Source: Bugula neritina (Eukaryota; Bryozoa; Gymnolaemata; Cheilostomatida; Bugulidae). Taken from it: a DNA stretch of 64,000 nucleotides. The position numbers and the translations under genes are program-made. The stretch's first letter is position 1, and the number at the start of each line of letters is the position of its first letter. Below the pieces are notes generated by a model that saw only the letters and a list, made by a program, of their open reading frames with translations, was not told where the DNA came from and made no database searches. The DNA is taken from contig OZ037766.1 of NCBI GenBank assembly GCA_964035545.1, forward strand, positions 8,503,722 through 8,567,721. Direction: 5' to 3'. This document shows, piece by piece, positions 1 to 11,649 of the stretch.

Positions 1-1735
1 AGTTTTGTCAGAGCTAATCTAAATTATTTATTAGTTATCTAGGCACAACCCAAAATAAAACCAAGATTAAAACAAATATTATTCTTGTAAGGTTATTTAA
101 CAATCAATTATTATGAAATAACTTTTCTACTACAATGCATAATACTTGATTTCTCCAATTTACCTTTGAGTCTAGAATCTTCTGGTACTGCAATAAAAAC
201 AAAAAGCAATTACCATAAGCAGAATGCAGATTTGTGATTGTGTTGAAAATCAACACAATGTAGATTTAAAGTACATCACATAAGCGTAGTAATTTCCTGA
301 AACAAATATCACTTAAACTGAGCAACTGAGAGAAATAGCATAAACAGTTACATTCCATTAATAAAGCAAGTTTAGCTTTTTGACAGTAGATTAAAACCAG
401 CAGAGATTTTAATATATTATATTCATTGAAAATAATAAAATCTTTAAAAATCAAATAAACTCCACATACTTAATATAGTTTGAAAGTATCATATAAACCT
501 ATTTAATAGATTATAATGGACGAACAACACACAAAGCAAACTTCAGCTTCTTTAAAAAGTTGAAATCAACCCAACCTTCTCATGTTGAAAGTTGCTAATA
601 TTTTCGTTATGAATATAATTATGTAGCTTGATTCTATATATGTACTGTTATGCTGACCGAGTTTTCATTTCACATATTTGATTTCATCCAAAATAAAAGA
701 ATCAAACCACCCTAAAACAACAGAACACCTACAAATATTGCTCTTGAAGAAACTCGCTATGTATAAGTCTCAAAACAGATCATGTATATTCATAGAAATT
801 AGATTATAATATACTGCTGTTACAGGTTCTGTCCAATATAACTAATATGTACAAAGAGCTGTTCAGAGTGAATTGGGATTCCGATTAGGATACCCAAATG
901 CCAATCAGACGCCCGAATTCTGATTAAAGTCGGACCTTCGATTCGGAGAGATTTGTATATACAAGTGTGAGCTTGCTACTCTAAAGTCTATTCAAGACTA
1001 GAGCTCTACTGAATCAATTCTACTTTTGATCACCAAGACTACTTGTATGATACAACGCCTGGGGTTTTTGCAGCAGGCAGTTCAGTAAGAACAAAGAAGT
1101 TTATGTTCACATCAGCTTGGTTCCATTGACAACCCACTAAATTATCACAGTATTACTATTACTATAAAGTATAACTGTATTTATGACTATAATCTTATTA
1201 ATATACAATATATAACAATGTCAAACCTTAAATTTAGTTTACATTTTCATATTCATGATCATGTTGAACTTGATATTGATAAAAAATAGATTAATATTCA
1301 CAAAATTATCAAATCAGTAGAAATGAAGTATATCTATATTTTATTACTAAGTGAAAGTCTAATCTGATGGTATAAGCTATAGTTAGTGTTACCTTTGCTT
1401 TTACTTTTAGTCATGCATTGAGTTTAAAATACAGATGTTTTCACTTTGCTTTTTAGGTTTTGCATGCTTGAATATACATATTAATAATAACACTAGCAGT
1501 AACACTAACACTAATAATAATACCAAACCATTATGATTATTATCATGGTTAAATCATTAAAAATAAAGTAATTATTTGATTAATTTAAATTAAAATTATT
1601 ATAACACTAACAGTTATTTGAGCAGAAAATTAATTACTAAAATCATAAATAATAATTTGTCATTAAATTAATCAACGAATTTAAAAATAACTATTACTAA
1701 AGTTTCGATTTACCGTTTACGTTAACTCACCTCGT
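1..1735. other. Gene-free AT-rich stretch
   Basis: No coding exon, RNA gene or clear repeat structure was recognised here. The open frames are short, lack plausible splice sites and match nothing I know. Around 840-1010 the base composition is less AT-rich, but it translates to nothing recognisable. The right part, from about 1490, becomes low-complexity (short TAA/TAATA runs). Confidence 0.5.
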
Positions 1736-1893
1736 AAAAATTAGAACACTCTGCTAACACCTACAGGCGCAAAATTATGAGTGCCTCTTATGTTGTTTTT
1801 GTTTGGGTTTACCATGTGTTGAAATGTATCTGTTCTAGCATGTAGCTAAGTTTGGATATTTTAATTGTAATGTAAAGGGGTTTTAGCACATAG

Positions 1894-4204
1894 CTAAGCT
1901 GAGTTTGTGTTATGAGGTGGTATCCTCAAATCTCTGATGCTTCGAGGGAGAAAACTGTTGTGAAAGGTCTGTGAGGATGCAGAAATTGATGTTGGTTCTC
2001 CTCTCTTAGCAGATCGAGTGTTTATTGACCGATTTGAATTTAATAGTTCATCATAAGCAGATGAAAGCGTTTCATGGCGCTCTTCATCTGAGAGTATTCT
2101 CATTAACAAAGTTATTCTATGGTCTCTTCGTCGGCTCGCAAGAGTTTTAAGCTGCAATTCAGTTCGAGCGTCACTGATGCCACATCTTCCTTTGAGGTTA
2201 GCGATAAACCTGATGGCTTGATTTTGAACATGTTCAATTTCCTCACAGGCACTTTTGTTAGTCGGATCCCACAACGTGTCTGCATACTCAAGGATAGGTC
2301 TACATAGACTAAGGTATGCAATTAATTTTGCCTTCATGGGTGCATTGTAGATTGTATGCTTGATACAGCCAAGTATTTTGCTTGCATTGTTGACTTTAGA
2401 TGTAATATGTCTGTCAAACTTTAGGTTAGACTGCATGATTACTCCAAGATATTTGGCCTCTTTAACGGTTCTAAGAGTGGTGGCGATCACCAAGTGAATA
2501 TAGATGTGAGGTGTCATCATTTTTACCAAATATAATCACTTCGCACTTATCGGTATTAAACGGCATTTTCCATTTAAGTGACCAGTTATAAAGTGAGTTT
2601 AGGTCTCTCTGAAAAGCTTCCTGTTGTATTTTGTTGTTAACTTCAGCATATAGAAGTGTGTCTTCAGCATATAGACTAACTTTGCATGAGACAGATTGAG
2701 GGAGATCATTGATGTAAATTAGGAAGAGTGTTGGTCCAAGAACTGATCCTTGGGGGACTCCAGATGTTACACTTAGTTCAGATGATTCTGTCCCTTTGAT
2801 CACCACTTTTTGACTTCTGTCAGTCAAAAAGCTCTGTATCCAATTGGCAATAAATGGGTCAATTCCTTTAATTCGCCTGATTTTCTCTATGAGCAGTAAA
2901 TGAGGAACTTTATCGAAGGCCTTTTTAAAATCTAGAATTACTGCGTGAGTAGTTGATGAGTTGTCGGCGGCTCTTGCAAGATCATGAAAAGTTGCACACA
3001 ATTGAGTGTCACATGAAAGGCCACGTCTAAATCCATGTTGTCTATTAACCAAAATTGAATCTAGTGTTTTATTTAGATAGTGTAATATAATATGTTCTAG
3101 CATTTTGCAGGGGATACTTGTCAATGAAATAGGTCGATAATTGCATGGCTTCTCTTTTTCACCTTTCTTATATATAGGAGTGATGTTGGCAGTCTTCCAT
3201 GCACCTGGGAGCACACCTTGTTTTAATGAGGCAGCGAAGATATGCTGAAGACACTCTGCATTGATATTGGGGTTTATTAGTAATTGGCATTTGCGGATCT
3301 GGTCTGGGCCGGGAGATTTATTATTTTTAAGGTCAGCAATAAGTTTTTCAACACCATCTAATGTGATGGGAAATGGTTCCGTTTGAGTTGAAAGAAGTGG
3401 GAGTTTTGATATACTTTCTTGGTGGCAGAACTGTGAGTGAAAGTATTTATTTAGTTCGTTGGTGATTATCTTACTGTCAGTGGTTGGAAGGCCATCCATA
3501 AGTGTCATAGTCTCTAAAGGATGCTGTTGATTTTGCTTGTACCTAAGATGTTTGTAAAAAGGTTTGCTGTTCCCCTTTTCCAAGGGCTTACAAATTTTAT
3601 ATAGCAAATAATTTTTTTTGAGCTTTTTGAGTTCTTTCTTGTTGTTCTGGCGGTGCTGCTTATATTTATTTAAGTAGTATGGATCTCCAGTTTGTTTGTA
3701 CTTTCTGTGTGTATTGTGTTGCTTGTCTATCATTTTTTTAATATGTTTGTTAAACCAAGGTGGTTGATCTTCATTTCTGACTTGTATAGTTTCGAGTGGA
3801 ACAGAATCAAGTATGGCTTCATCAAGTGATCTTTTGTAAATATCCCACATTTTATGAACGTCACTTAGGTTTTTAATTTGATGAAGAGCATTAGTCATTT
3901 TTTCAGTAAAGACTTGAACGTTTGCCTTCTGATAGACAAAGATTTCCTTGGTATTTTTACAATTGTGTTGTTGGTGCATCATTGTTTCTACTTTAAGCTT
4001 CAGGGTTATAATATAGTGGTCGCTTAGGCCAGGGATTACCACATCTGGGGGATCTGTTGTAAGGGTGTTAGAGAGGCATATCAGATCAAGAGTGTTTCCG
4101 TGAATGTGTGTAGGTTCTGTAACCATCTGGTATAAGTTATGTTCGTAAAGCATATTGAGAAATTGTAGATGGATAGCTTTGTAGGATGAATTGGGTTTAA
4201 TACT
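1894..4204 (-). pseudogene. 5'-truncated, frameshifted LINE ORF2 (CR1/Jockey-like non-LTR retrotransposon)
   Basis: Read on the minus strand, this encodes the C-terminal end of an apurinic-type endonuclease domain (SDHY motif near 4020), then a reverse transcriptase with the palm blocks NYRPISLTSIPCKMLE, HGFRRGLSCDTQL, DFKKAFDKVPH and SGVPQGSVLGPTLFLIYIND, and a C-terminal region (YLGVIMQSNLKFD, RPILEYADTLWDP). The element is dead for three visible reasons. It lacks the 5' half: similarity starts at about 4204, inside a triplet satellite. The catalytic YADD is YAED. The frame changes near 2470-2530, so the RT part (2471 upward) and the C-terminal part (1894-2529) lie in different frames. The copy at the right edge of the window is the same family and is intact over this region. 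The 3' end is not sharply visible; a short repeated AGCAYRTAGCTAAG motif at 1838-1895 may belong to the 3' UTR. Assignment to the CR1/Jockey superclade rests on motif recall only. Confidence 0.85.
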
Positions 4205-4234
4205 AATAGTTTTAATAGTTATATGAATATATCC

Positions 4235-4405
4235 CTCTATCAGTATTACTACTGCTACTACAGTACTACTAGTAGTACCACGTCTACTGCCTACTGGTAC
4301 TAGTATTACTATTACTATCAGTATGAGTATCACTATCACTATGACTATCAGTATCAGTATGACTGTATGAGTATTACTATTAGTATTACAGTATTAGTAT
4401 TACAA
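4235..4405. repeat. Degenerate ACT/AGT-type triplet satellite
   Basis: Every third base is almost always the same (A on one strand) while the other two positions drift, giving mixed ACT, AGT, ATC, ATG and AAC units. It abuts the 5' truncation point of the LINE. The same type of block recurs throughout the window. Confidence 0.75.
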
Positions 4406-4664
4406 TTCGACTTTAGTACGTGGAACGCAGCCGTTAACGTTCAACTCAAAAGATGAAAAGGCATAATATGCCTATGGTATATGCATCACTCTCCGTTTCC
4501 TCATATTTCCAATTAAAGAAATCATCCTATAAAAAAAACCCACAGAAATCCAAATAGGATAAAATATAGCATATCTCAAAAATAACATGACCATCTCGAC
4601 TTTTAGAAATTCGCTAGAAGCAACGCAAAGTTGGGAACTACTGAGTGCATTGTTTGTACGGATG

Positions 4665-5050
4665 CGGTTGTCCAACTTCTAATTTTAAACCCGATACTTC
4701 AAACTACTGTATCTAGTGACTACCAACTTTGGGCTGCATCAAGCGATTTCTCAATGACCAGTCCAATCGACAATTCGCATTTCATAACCAAATATCCACA
4801 AATGATACTCGTTATTTATCGCAGCCACATCGCATACAACCTAAACGGTGCTTGTTTGATTTTCAAAGCAATCAAACGCGATTGAATAGTTCTATAAGCA
4901 GCTTCGATTTGGTGATAAATGAGTGCAATAGCTTAAAGTTTTTGAGTTTAGAATGAAGGTTTATGAAAACCCCCTACTCTAAACTCAGGAACCCCAAACT
5001 ATTGCTATCATTCACTACCGACTTGGAGCTGCTTATGGAGCCAATCAAAA
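4665..5050. repeat. Fold-back repeat with three related arms
   Basis: The segments at about 4885-4960 and 4968-5045 are imperfect inverted copies of each other (shared words ATAAGCAGCT, AATGA, GCAATAG and TGAGTTTAGA) around a very short loop. A third, more diverged copy lies at about 4668-4760 in the orientation of the 4968-5045 arm. No transposase and no convincing target-site duplication are visible. It is probably a fold-back MITE fragment. Confidence 0.5.
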
Positions 5051-5059
5051 TGGTTACTT

Positions 5060-6123
5060 AAAGACACGTTGATAAATAAAAAACGTATTATCAATATTAT
5101 CATGTTGAACTTAATGTTTCAGTTACAGTGGGATTATTATTTTATTACTATGATTATTACGATTGCGATAATTCACAAAAATAATTAGTATTACAATGAA
5201 TGAAAGATAAAAACAATTACCATTGTGATTGTGAATTATTATTATTCATTAATCATTTATTCATATTGATATTCATATTCATATTGATATTGTGTTGCTG
5301 TAACTCACTAACTGTAAGTCAAAGTGAAAGTGTAAGACCAAGAGTAAGACTAAACTAAGTCAACCTCAAAGTCAAATTGTAACTGTTCAACTTCAAAGTT
5401 CATATTGAATTTGATATTCATTAGGACATTATTCTATTCATATTATTAATATTGATATTTCATTAAATTTAATTATATAACTATAAGTATAACATTAACA
5501 TAAGCATGAAATAAAATAATAAATTACTAATAGTACTACCGTCTACCACTAGTACTACTACACTACACTACCACTACAGCTACTAGTACTAGTAGTAGCA
5601 CTACTACTGCTAGTACTACCTCTACTATTAGTATTACTACTACTAGTACTGTTACTACTACTTCTACTACTATTACTAGTACTACTGCCACCACTACAGT
5701 ACTACTAGTGATTTTATGATTTATGTGAAAGTGATTTTGAATTTATTTACTAGATCACTGTTTCTTAATTATGTTCTTCCGTGGTAATAGATGTTTTTCA
5801 CTTTTCTGGTGTAGTGCGTAGGCTATTAGTAAAACCAAGTAAATCTTGAAAGATTTTGACAAATTTGATTATGTGACTGATAACTTTTAACTTGTTTCTT
5901 TTTACTATGTGATTGTATGTGTTTCTTGCAGCATTTTCAAAGTTTTAGATGAGTTGCAGAATTATTAAAGTATCTTGATGGAGAACATATTAATAACTTT
6001 TTCAACAACTACAGATTTGACCAAAAGTTATCTGTAATACTGTTTCTAGACATTATGTTTATCTTTTGCTGCTAGATTGAACACTTTTTGTTGTTCATAG
6101 AAATTATATACTTTATATTTCAG
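5060..6123. other. Intergenic DNA with triplet satellite; 5' flank of HSPA13
   Basis: The segment 5505-5705 is a clear degenerate ACT/AGT triplet array. 5260-5480 holds shorter low-complexity runs. From 5720 to 6123 the sequence is ordinary AT-rich DNA ending in a strong 3' splice site (TTTATATTTCAG, AG at 6122-6123), so it probably includes a 5' UTR intron, or the outron of a trans-spliced transcript, of the HSPA13 gene. Confidence 0.5.
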
Positions 6124-6147
6124 TTCCCTTGAAGTAGAATATTCCAT

Positions 6148-6726
6148 ATGGGTTCAACTGCATTCACTCTCTTCGGTATGATCTATGTTTTTATCAACTA
6201 TAACATACAACTTTAATCGAAAGTCATTATATTAAACTATGCTTGTGACATTTTAAAATGTTATCCTTGGCAATATGCTTTTAGTTGCATTGAATTCGAT
6301 AATTTGAATTTTGCTCTTTAAGTTAGTGTAAATATTAGTGGCAGACAGTTGGTGACTATCATACAGGTGATCATTTTACATGTACCCAACTGGCATTCAG
6401 CCACTCCTTACAGGAGACTGAGGTAGTTTTTTCAACAAGCTGATGAAATTGATTACATTTGGCCTTCTGAATTGTTCAGCCTACTTCAAACAGTTAGCAG
6501 CTAAACTAAATGCACGCTGCATCTGTTAAAATTATTTGTAGCCATCAATTTTTGAAAAATGTATATTCATTTAAAAAAATAAAATAAAATGTGTTCAATA
6601 CTGTCATGTTAAAATAGTTATATAAAATATGTCCTTTTAGCACTTCATTACTTATTTAATCACAAATTTAGTTTATCAAAATGTTGAACTGGCCAAGTAA
6701 TATATTTAGTTTTTAGTGCTGATATA

Positions 6727-6785
<59 letters not shown>

Positions 6786-9700
6786 TTTCAATGACTGGTA
6801 AAAAACTTATCGAGTCTAAAAAAATTTCTTCATTCAGGTTTTTCAAAAATTTAGAGTAGCTAAACCTATTTCTTGTCTTGCAAAGTAAAGCTAATCAGAT
6901 TTGGCAAAAAGTGGAAATTTGTTGTATGACATAAAAATATATAAAATATTCTTGTAAACTGTCATAACTTATAAAAATGGCGCTAATTTTTTCCACTTAT
7001 AACTTATAATAAAAACGTCAACGGTAATTTAGGTGTCTCGGCCATTCTGCAATCTGATTAGTTAAAATTGCCACATTTTCATATTTATTGGTTTGTTGTA
7101 AGACAATAATGTGAGCAAACATCATCATTTTTAAAAATGAGTAGTTTTTTGTGAAATTAATATTTAGGGGCAAGACAAAAATAATTCTTTCAACAGGCAC
7201 TAAAAAGTAAGCATCCAGCTCTTGGGACAATAACCCTAAGGTGTAAGCACAACATTACATTTTAAGGGTGACAAAACTTGAAGAAACGCTCCTCATCATT
7301 AATAAAAATGTGCCATGGCATTTTGTATTTTATTTTGCACCACTTATTTTAGGATCTGGATTTATCGCACTTCTCTTTGCCGGGTATTTTGCACAGCGTT
7401 CTTTGCCGCCTCCTGCCCCTAAAGTTGTTGGTATCGACCTTGGTAAGCTGTCTATCTTTTTCCTCACTCGTATGTTTTGAATTATTACAGTGTAACCTTT
7501 GACTGTTCTTTGCTATCAATTGTGACACCTTGCAAGAAAGCAACTTTATGGCGCTTTCGAATTCTGATGAGTAATGTTGCTAATATATATCTTATATAAT
7601 GGCAGCTTATGCCATTAGATAATGGCCCAGAAATTTTCTTTTGTAAAAGTAGTATTGTAAATAATTGTTTTGACCTTTTAAGAATTGCTATTGTGTAGAG
7701 GGGTTCAGAAGCAAGGAATTGTTAGTATTATTTCAATAATCATACAAAATTCAATTATCCATCACTATTTTGACCACCAACTTTTTTATTGTTGTTAGTA
7801 TATGGCAAGTTGTGCTATTGATTTAGTGTATTACTCCTTGTTTTTTTACCTAATACTAAATATTGTCATCGTTGGTAAATTATTTAGGGACCACCTATTC
7901 CTGCATTGGGTCATATCAAGCTATATCTGGAGAAGTGATTATCTATCAAGACTCTCTAGGCCATAAATGTATACCAAGTGTCGTGGCTTTTACGTAAGTC
8001 TGCATGTTGATTAAATTTTCCCTTTTTATAAGGCCAGACGATTTCTTTTCTGAAAGTAATGTTTAGAAATAAACCATCAAGCTACTTTTATGAAATATTT
8101 ATTTTCCTAAGTGTTCTGCTGATTGACTCGCTCTTTTTCTACAACAACACAAAATAAATGGAGAAAATTAATATTAAATGTGTTGAAAAAACTGTGCAGT
8201 TTTGCTATGTTAATCATCTACTGAACTAGTAGTAATGTTAGTAGTAGTGGGAGTAACAGTATCAAGTTAATGGATACTAACAACGATACTTGTAGTACTT
8301 TCAGTGGTAGTCTAGTAGTCTTACATTCTAACAATCAACTCTAGGATTTCAGTACAAATATATTTTGCTTTATTCTAACTGAAGCTAACAAATTATCATG
8401 TTGTCTTTTATCTTAAGAAACGTATTGAAGTCTCTTTACTGTACAGGCTTTTTCAACCTAGGTAGTAATGAGACTAACCTCATAAATTAAAAATAGAATG
8501 AATCTTCACAGCCTTCTGAAATTTCTTTTTCCAACTTACAAAATTTTTAAATCATAAATAACTTTATCCACTGTTGGGTTTGTGTCAATTCTCAAGTATT
8601 GTTACAGAGATGGTGAAGTGCTGGTCGGCCATGATGCAGTTAACCAACAAAATAAAAATTCTGCCAACACTATATATGATGCTAAGAGGTTCATTGGAAA
8701 AAAATTCACCCAGTCTCAACTTGAAAAAGAGGCTTCGAGGTATCAATTTAAAGTAAGTATGATAGATGCATTCCCTATAGTGTTATGCTAAGAGATAGAG
8801 GGAGAGTGTAAACTAATATAAACTTGAGTTAAATATCACATTTGTCTCTAAAACTATCATAATCTCAATATTTTTATGTACGTGTCCTATTTGCTTCACA
8901 ATAAAAATCTATTCTCTGCTTACACAAGGGTATTTGGAGTTGCGGGCTTGGATTATTATATATTTTTGGAAGCTGTCCATAAACGCCCATCTGCCAATGA
9001 ATATTCTTTTACCGGTACTCTTCTAACCCATGAATGGGCACAATACCTTGTTTATTACATAAATTTTATATGCTACTTACTACATGTATATAAACGTATA
9101 TTTGCACAATGTTATCAGATGAGTTTGGATAGTGAAGGCCTGGCATTATTTCATGCTCAACTTGAAGGAAAGGCTATTACAGTGACACCTCAGCGTATAG
9201 GAGGCTACATTATAGCTGCTCTACAACAGACAATGGCCAAGAATCTTACCTTCTCAACTCCAAGTCTTGCTGTGGTGTCTGTACCAGCCGAGTTTAATCA
9301 GTTGCAACGAAATCACACTTCAGAGGCCGCCAGCCACGCAGGTCAATGTCAATGTCTACATTGTTGATGAAGTCACATTTGTAATAATTTTAGGATATTT
9401 GTACTCTCCGCTCCAGAAATGATGATGGTAATTGTGTGAAACTTAACTTGATTATCAAATCGTAGTTGCTAGTATTTTTCTCAGAAAATTAATCAATTGT
9501 TTGTTTATTTAATCGATGATCTAAGAATAGATAGAACAACATATTGGTAAAAAATTTAAACTATATGTATTTATAATTACCTTTATATATATTTGTTTTT
9601 TATATAAATAAGTTATTTAAATCTTTAGGTTTTAAGGTATTGAGAGTTATTAATGAGCCTACAGCTGCTGCGTTAGCATACGGTCTTCATAAGAAGAAAG

Positions 9701-10546
9701 GTGTTAGCACAGTTATGGTGGTTGACTTGGGCGGAGGCACGCTGGATGTCTCATTACTCAGTATACAAGGAGGAATGTTCTTAACTCAAGCTATGGCTGG
9801 TAAATCATAGCACAGCTTTATTAAATGTTTTCAGGTATTTTATTAGAGTAGTACTAGTGATACCGTTCTGTAAACTAAAATAATTGGTAAGCCTTTAAGT
9901 TTTTCCTATTGATGTTTGAACTTCAGGCCAACAGTCTAGTGTCATGTTTGGTAGACAATTTTCTTATGTAACTGATTCTTACAGCTGTAGCACATGTTGG
10001 TTTATTACAGGTAATAATCATCTTGGTGGGCAAGATTTCAATGTTCAACTGCAGAATTATCTACTCAACGATATTTATAACGAGTTTCAACACAGACTGA
10101 CTGATCCAAACGATATGCAGCAGCTTAGATCTGCCGTTGAAACTGCAAAAATAAGATTAACAACAGAAAACAACACTTTGTTAGAGCTACCTTTAACCTC
10201 TATACATAAAGTATATATAAAAAATATCTCTAGAGATTTGTTTGAAGATATAAACAAAGAATTATTTGAAAAAGTGCTAGAACCTGTAAAAGTAATATTA
10301 AACTATACTGAATTAAGTAGGGCAGAGGTGGATGAGATAGTTATGGTAGGGGGGTCCACTCGCATACCGAAAGTACGGCAGCTGATACGAGACTACTTTA
10401 ACAAGTCTCTAAATACAGGTATAGATGCTGATTTAGCTGTTGTATCGGGTGTGTCTATACAGGCTGGAATTATCGGTGGCATGTGGCCCTTGACTGTCAG
10501 CGCTGTAGAAGTACAAAATAGTGTTCAGAAAATTGTGTTGCAATAA
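6148..10546 (+). CDS. HSPA13: Hsp70-like ATPase HSPA13/STCH, 7 coding exons
   Basis: Exons 6148-6175, 7353-7442, 7888-7993, 8608-8752, 9119-9341, 9629-9799 and 10011-10546 join in phase to 432 codons plus stop; human HSPA13 is 471 aa. Residues 11-23 form the hydrophobic N-terminal anchor ([10 protein letters not shown]), followed by the phosphate-binding loop GIDLGTTY (36-43), [36 protein letters not shown] and the adenosine loop VGGSTRIPK. Like known STCH proteins it is only the actin-fold ATPase domain: the peptide-binding domain of other Hsp70s is absent. The human insertion before the ISRDLF-like motif is missing, which explains the shorter length. STCH is a microsomal/ER-associated protein with peptide-independent ATPase activity. 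The start is the 28-nt first exon (MGSTAFTLF), which aligns with the vertebrate N-terminus; the longer open frame upstream of exon 2 has no ATG. The weakest splice site is the donor after 9341. A possible polyA signal ATTAAA lies at 10653. Confidence 0.95.
6725..6783. repeat. (TA)n microsatellite
   Basis: About 55 bases of uninterrupted TA dinucleotide in the first intron of the HSPA13 gene. Confidence 0.95.
8222..8335. repeat. Short degenerate AGT triplet satellite in HSPA13 intron 3
   Basis: It runs in units such as AGTAGT, AGTAACAGTATC and ACTTGTAGTACTTTCAGTGGTAGT with a conserved third-base periodicity, the same type as the larger arrays elsewhere in the window. Confidence 0.6.
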
Positions 10547-10658
10547 GAATATGCTGCTGATATTTCTAATGTATCATCCGTTACAAAGTTGGTTTATTGC
10601 CTACTTATTATGTTTATGGGAGGATTTATTTTTATATATTGTAAAACTATGTATTAAA

Positions 10659-11634
10659 TTAAGTCATCCTATTTATTTGTTTTGTCCTGGTGGGTTTGCT
10701 TATAACGAGCTCACAGATATTCTTGGTGTAGTTACCTTTATTGTTGAGAAACTTTTGTTGATATTTAATTTATTTTAAAATTTATTTCTCATAACCTGTA
10801 TGTTGTAAAAATATACATATATATTTTAATTACTTTATCGAGTCAAGTACTTTGTTATTTTTTCAGAAATTTTTTTACTGCATCAGCTCAGTGTTAGTGC
10901 ACTGATTTACTTTGGCTTGAAACTTCTTTCAAGTGACTATATCGAACTGTATATAGATTTTGGAGCATGCAATGAGCCTAACATTGTAAAATATTCATAG
11001 TTGGTGGTGTAAAAAAAGAATGGTACATTATGTATGCTAGAATTGAATAACACGTTGCCATTTTTCATTTTTTACAAATGCAGCTAGCTGTATTACTGTG
11101 CTTTTAATGCTTGATTGCAGTAGCTTACAACTACATAAATTAGCTTGTATACATGTGGGCTATTTATACAAGCTGCAATAGCTTATTAGCTACAATAAGT
11201 TGCAAAAAGCCTGTCTTTATAAAATGCTGAAAGTGAGGGGTGATACTCTATTCTGGCAGAAATTTTGGAATACTGTTGCTTTAAGGTACAGTTCAGCATA
11301 AATTTTGAGTTTTAGGTTTTAAATGAGGTTACACAATCTGTGGTAGACTGATAGTAAATACTCACGCAAGTCTGATTGAAATAGAACTACAATAATCGAT
11401 AAAATGGTTTCATCAAAAATAAATTTTTATAATAATATTTTATAAAGTTAATTAAAGAGCGAAGAACAATAATTGTTCTGGATTAGTGTTGACCAGCGAG
11501 TACATACTATTATTGAACAAAGCGTAGTACTTTGTGCGAGTTTAAATTGGAAATTCCAACTGGGAAATTTCCCCAGTTTTGTTTCAATGAGCTCTCAAAT
11601 TTCCTTTTACAAACCACCGTTTCCTATGTTACAG
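10659..11634. other. Intergenic region between HSPA13 and the RING ligase gene
   Basis: No gene or repeat structure was recognised. The region at 11060-11190 has several AGCT/TAGCT-containing near-repeats (AGCTAGCTG, AGCTTACAA, AGCTTGTAT) of unclear meaning. The right end is a good 3' splice site (CTATGTTACAG, AG at 11633-11634) 15 nt before the first ATG of the next gene. Confidence 0.4.
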
Positions 11635-11649
11635 GATTTGTGGATAACA

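Noticed and set aside
7268-7352. Upstream extension of HSPA13 exon 2 starting at a GTG codon
   Set aside because: There is no ATG in this frame after the stop at 7244. A strong acceptor at 7351-7352 and the 28-nt exon at 6148 give a better, vertebrate-like N-terminus.
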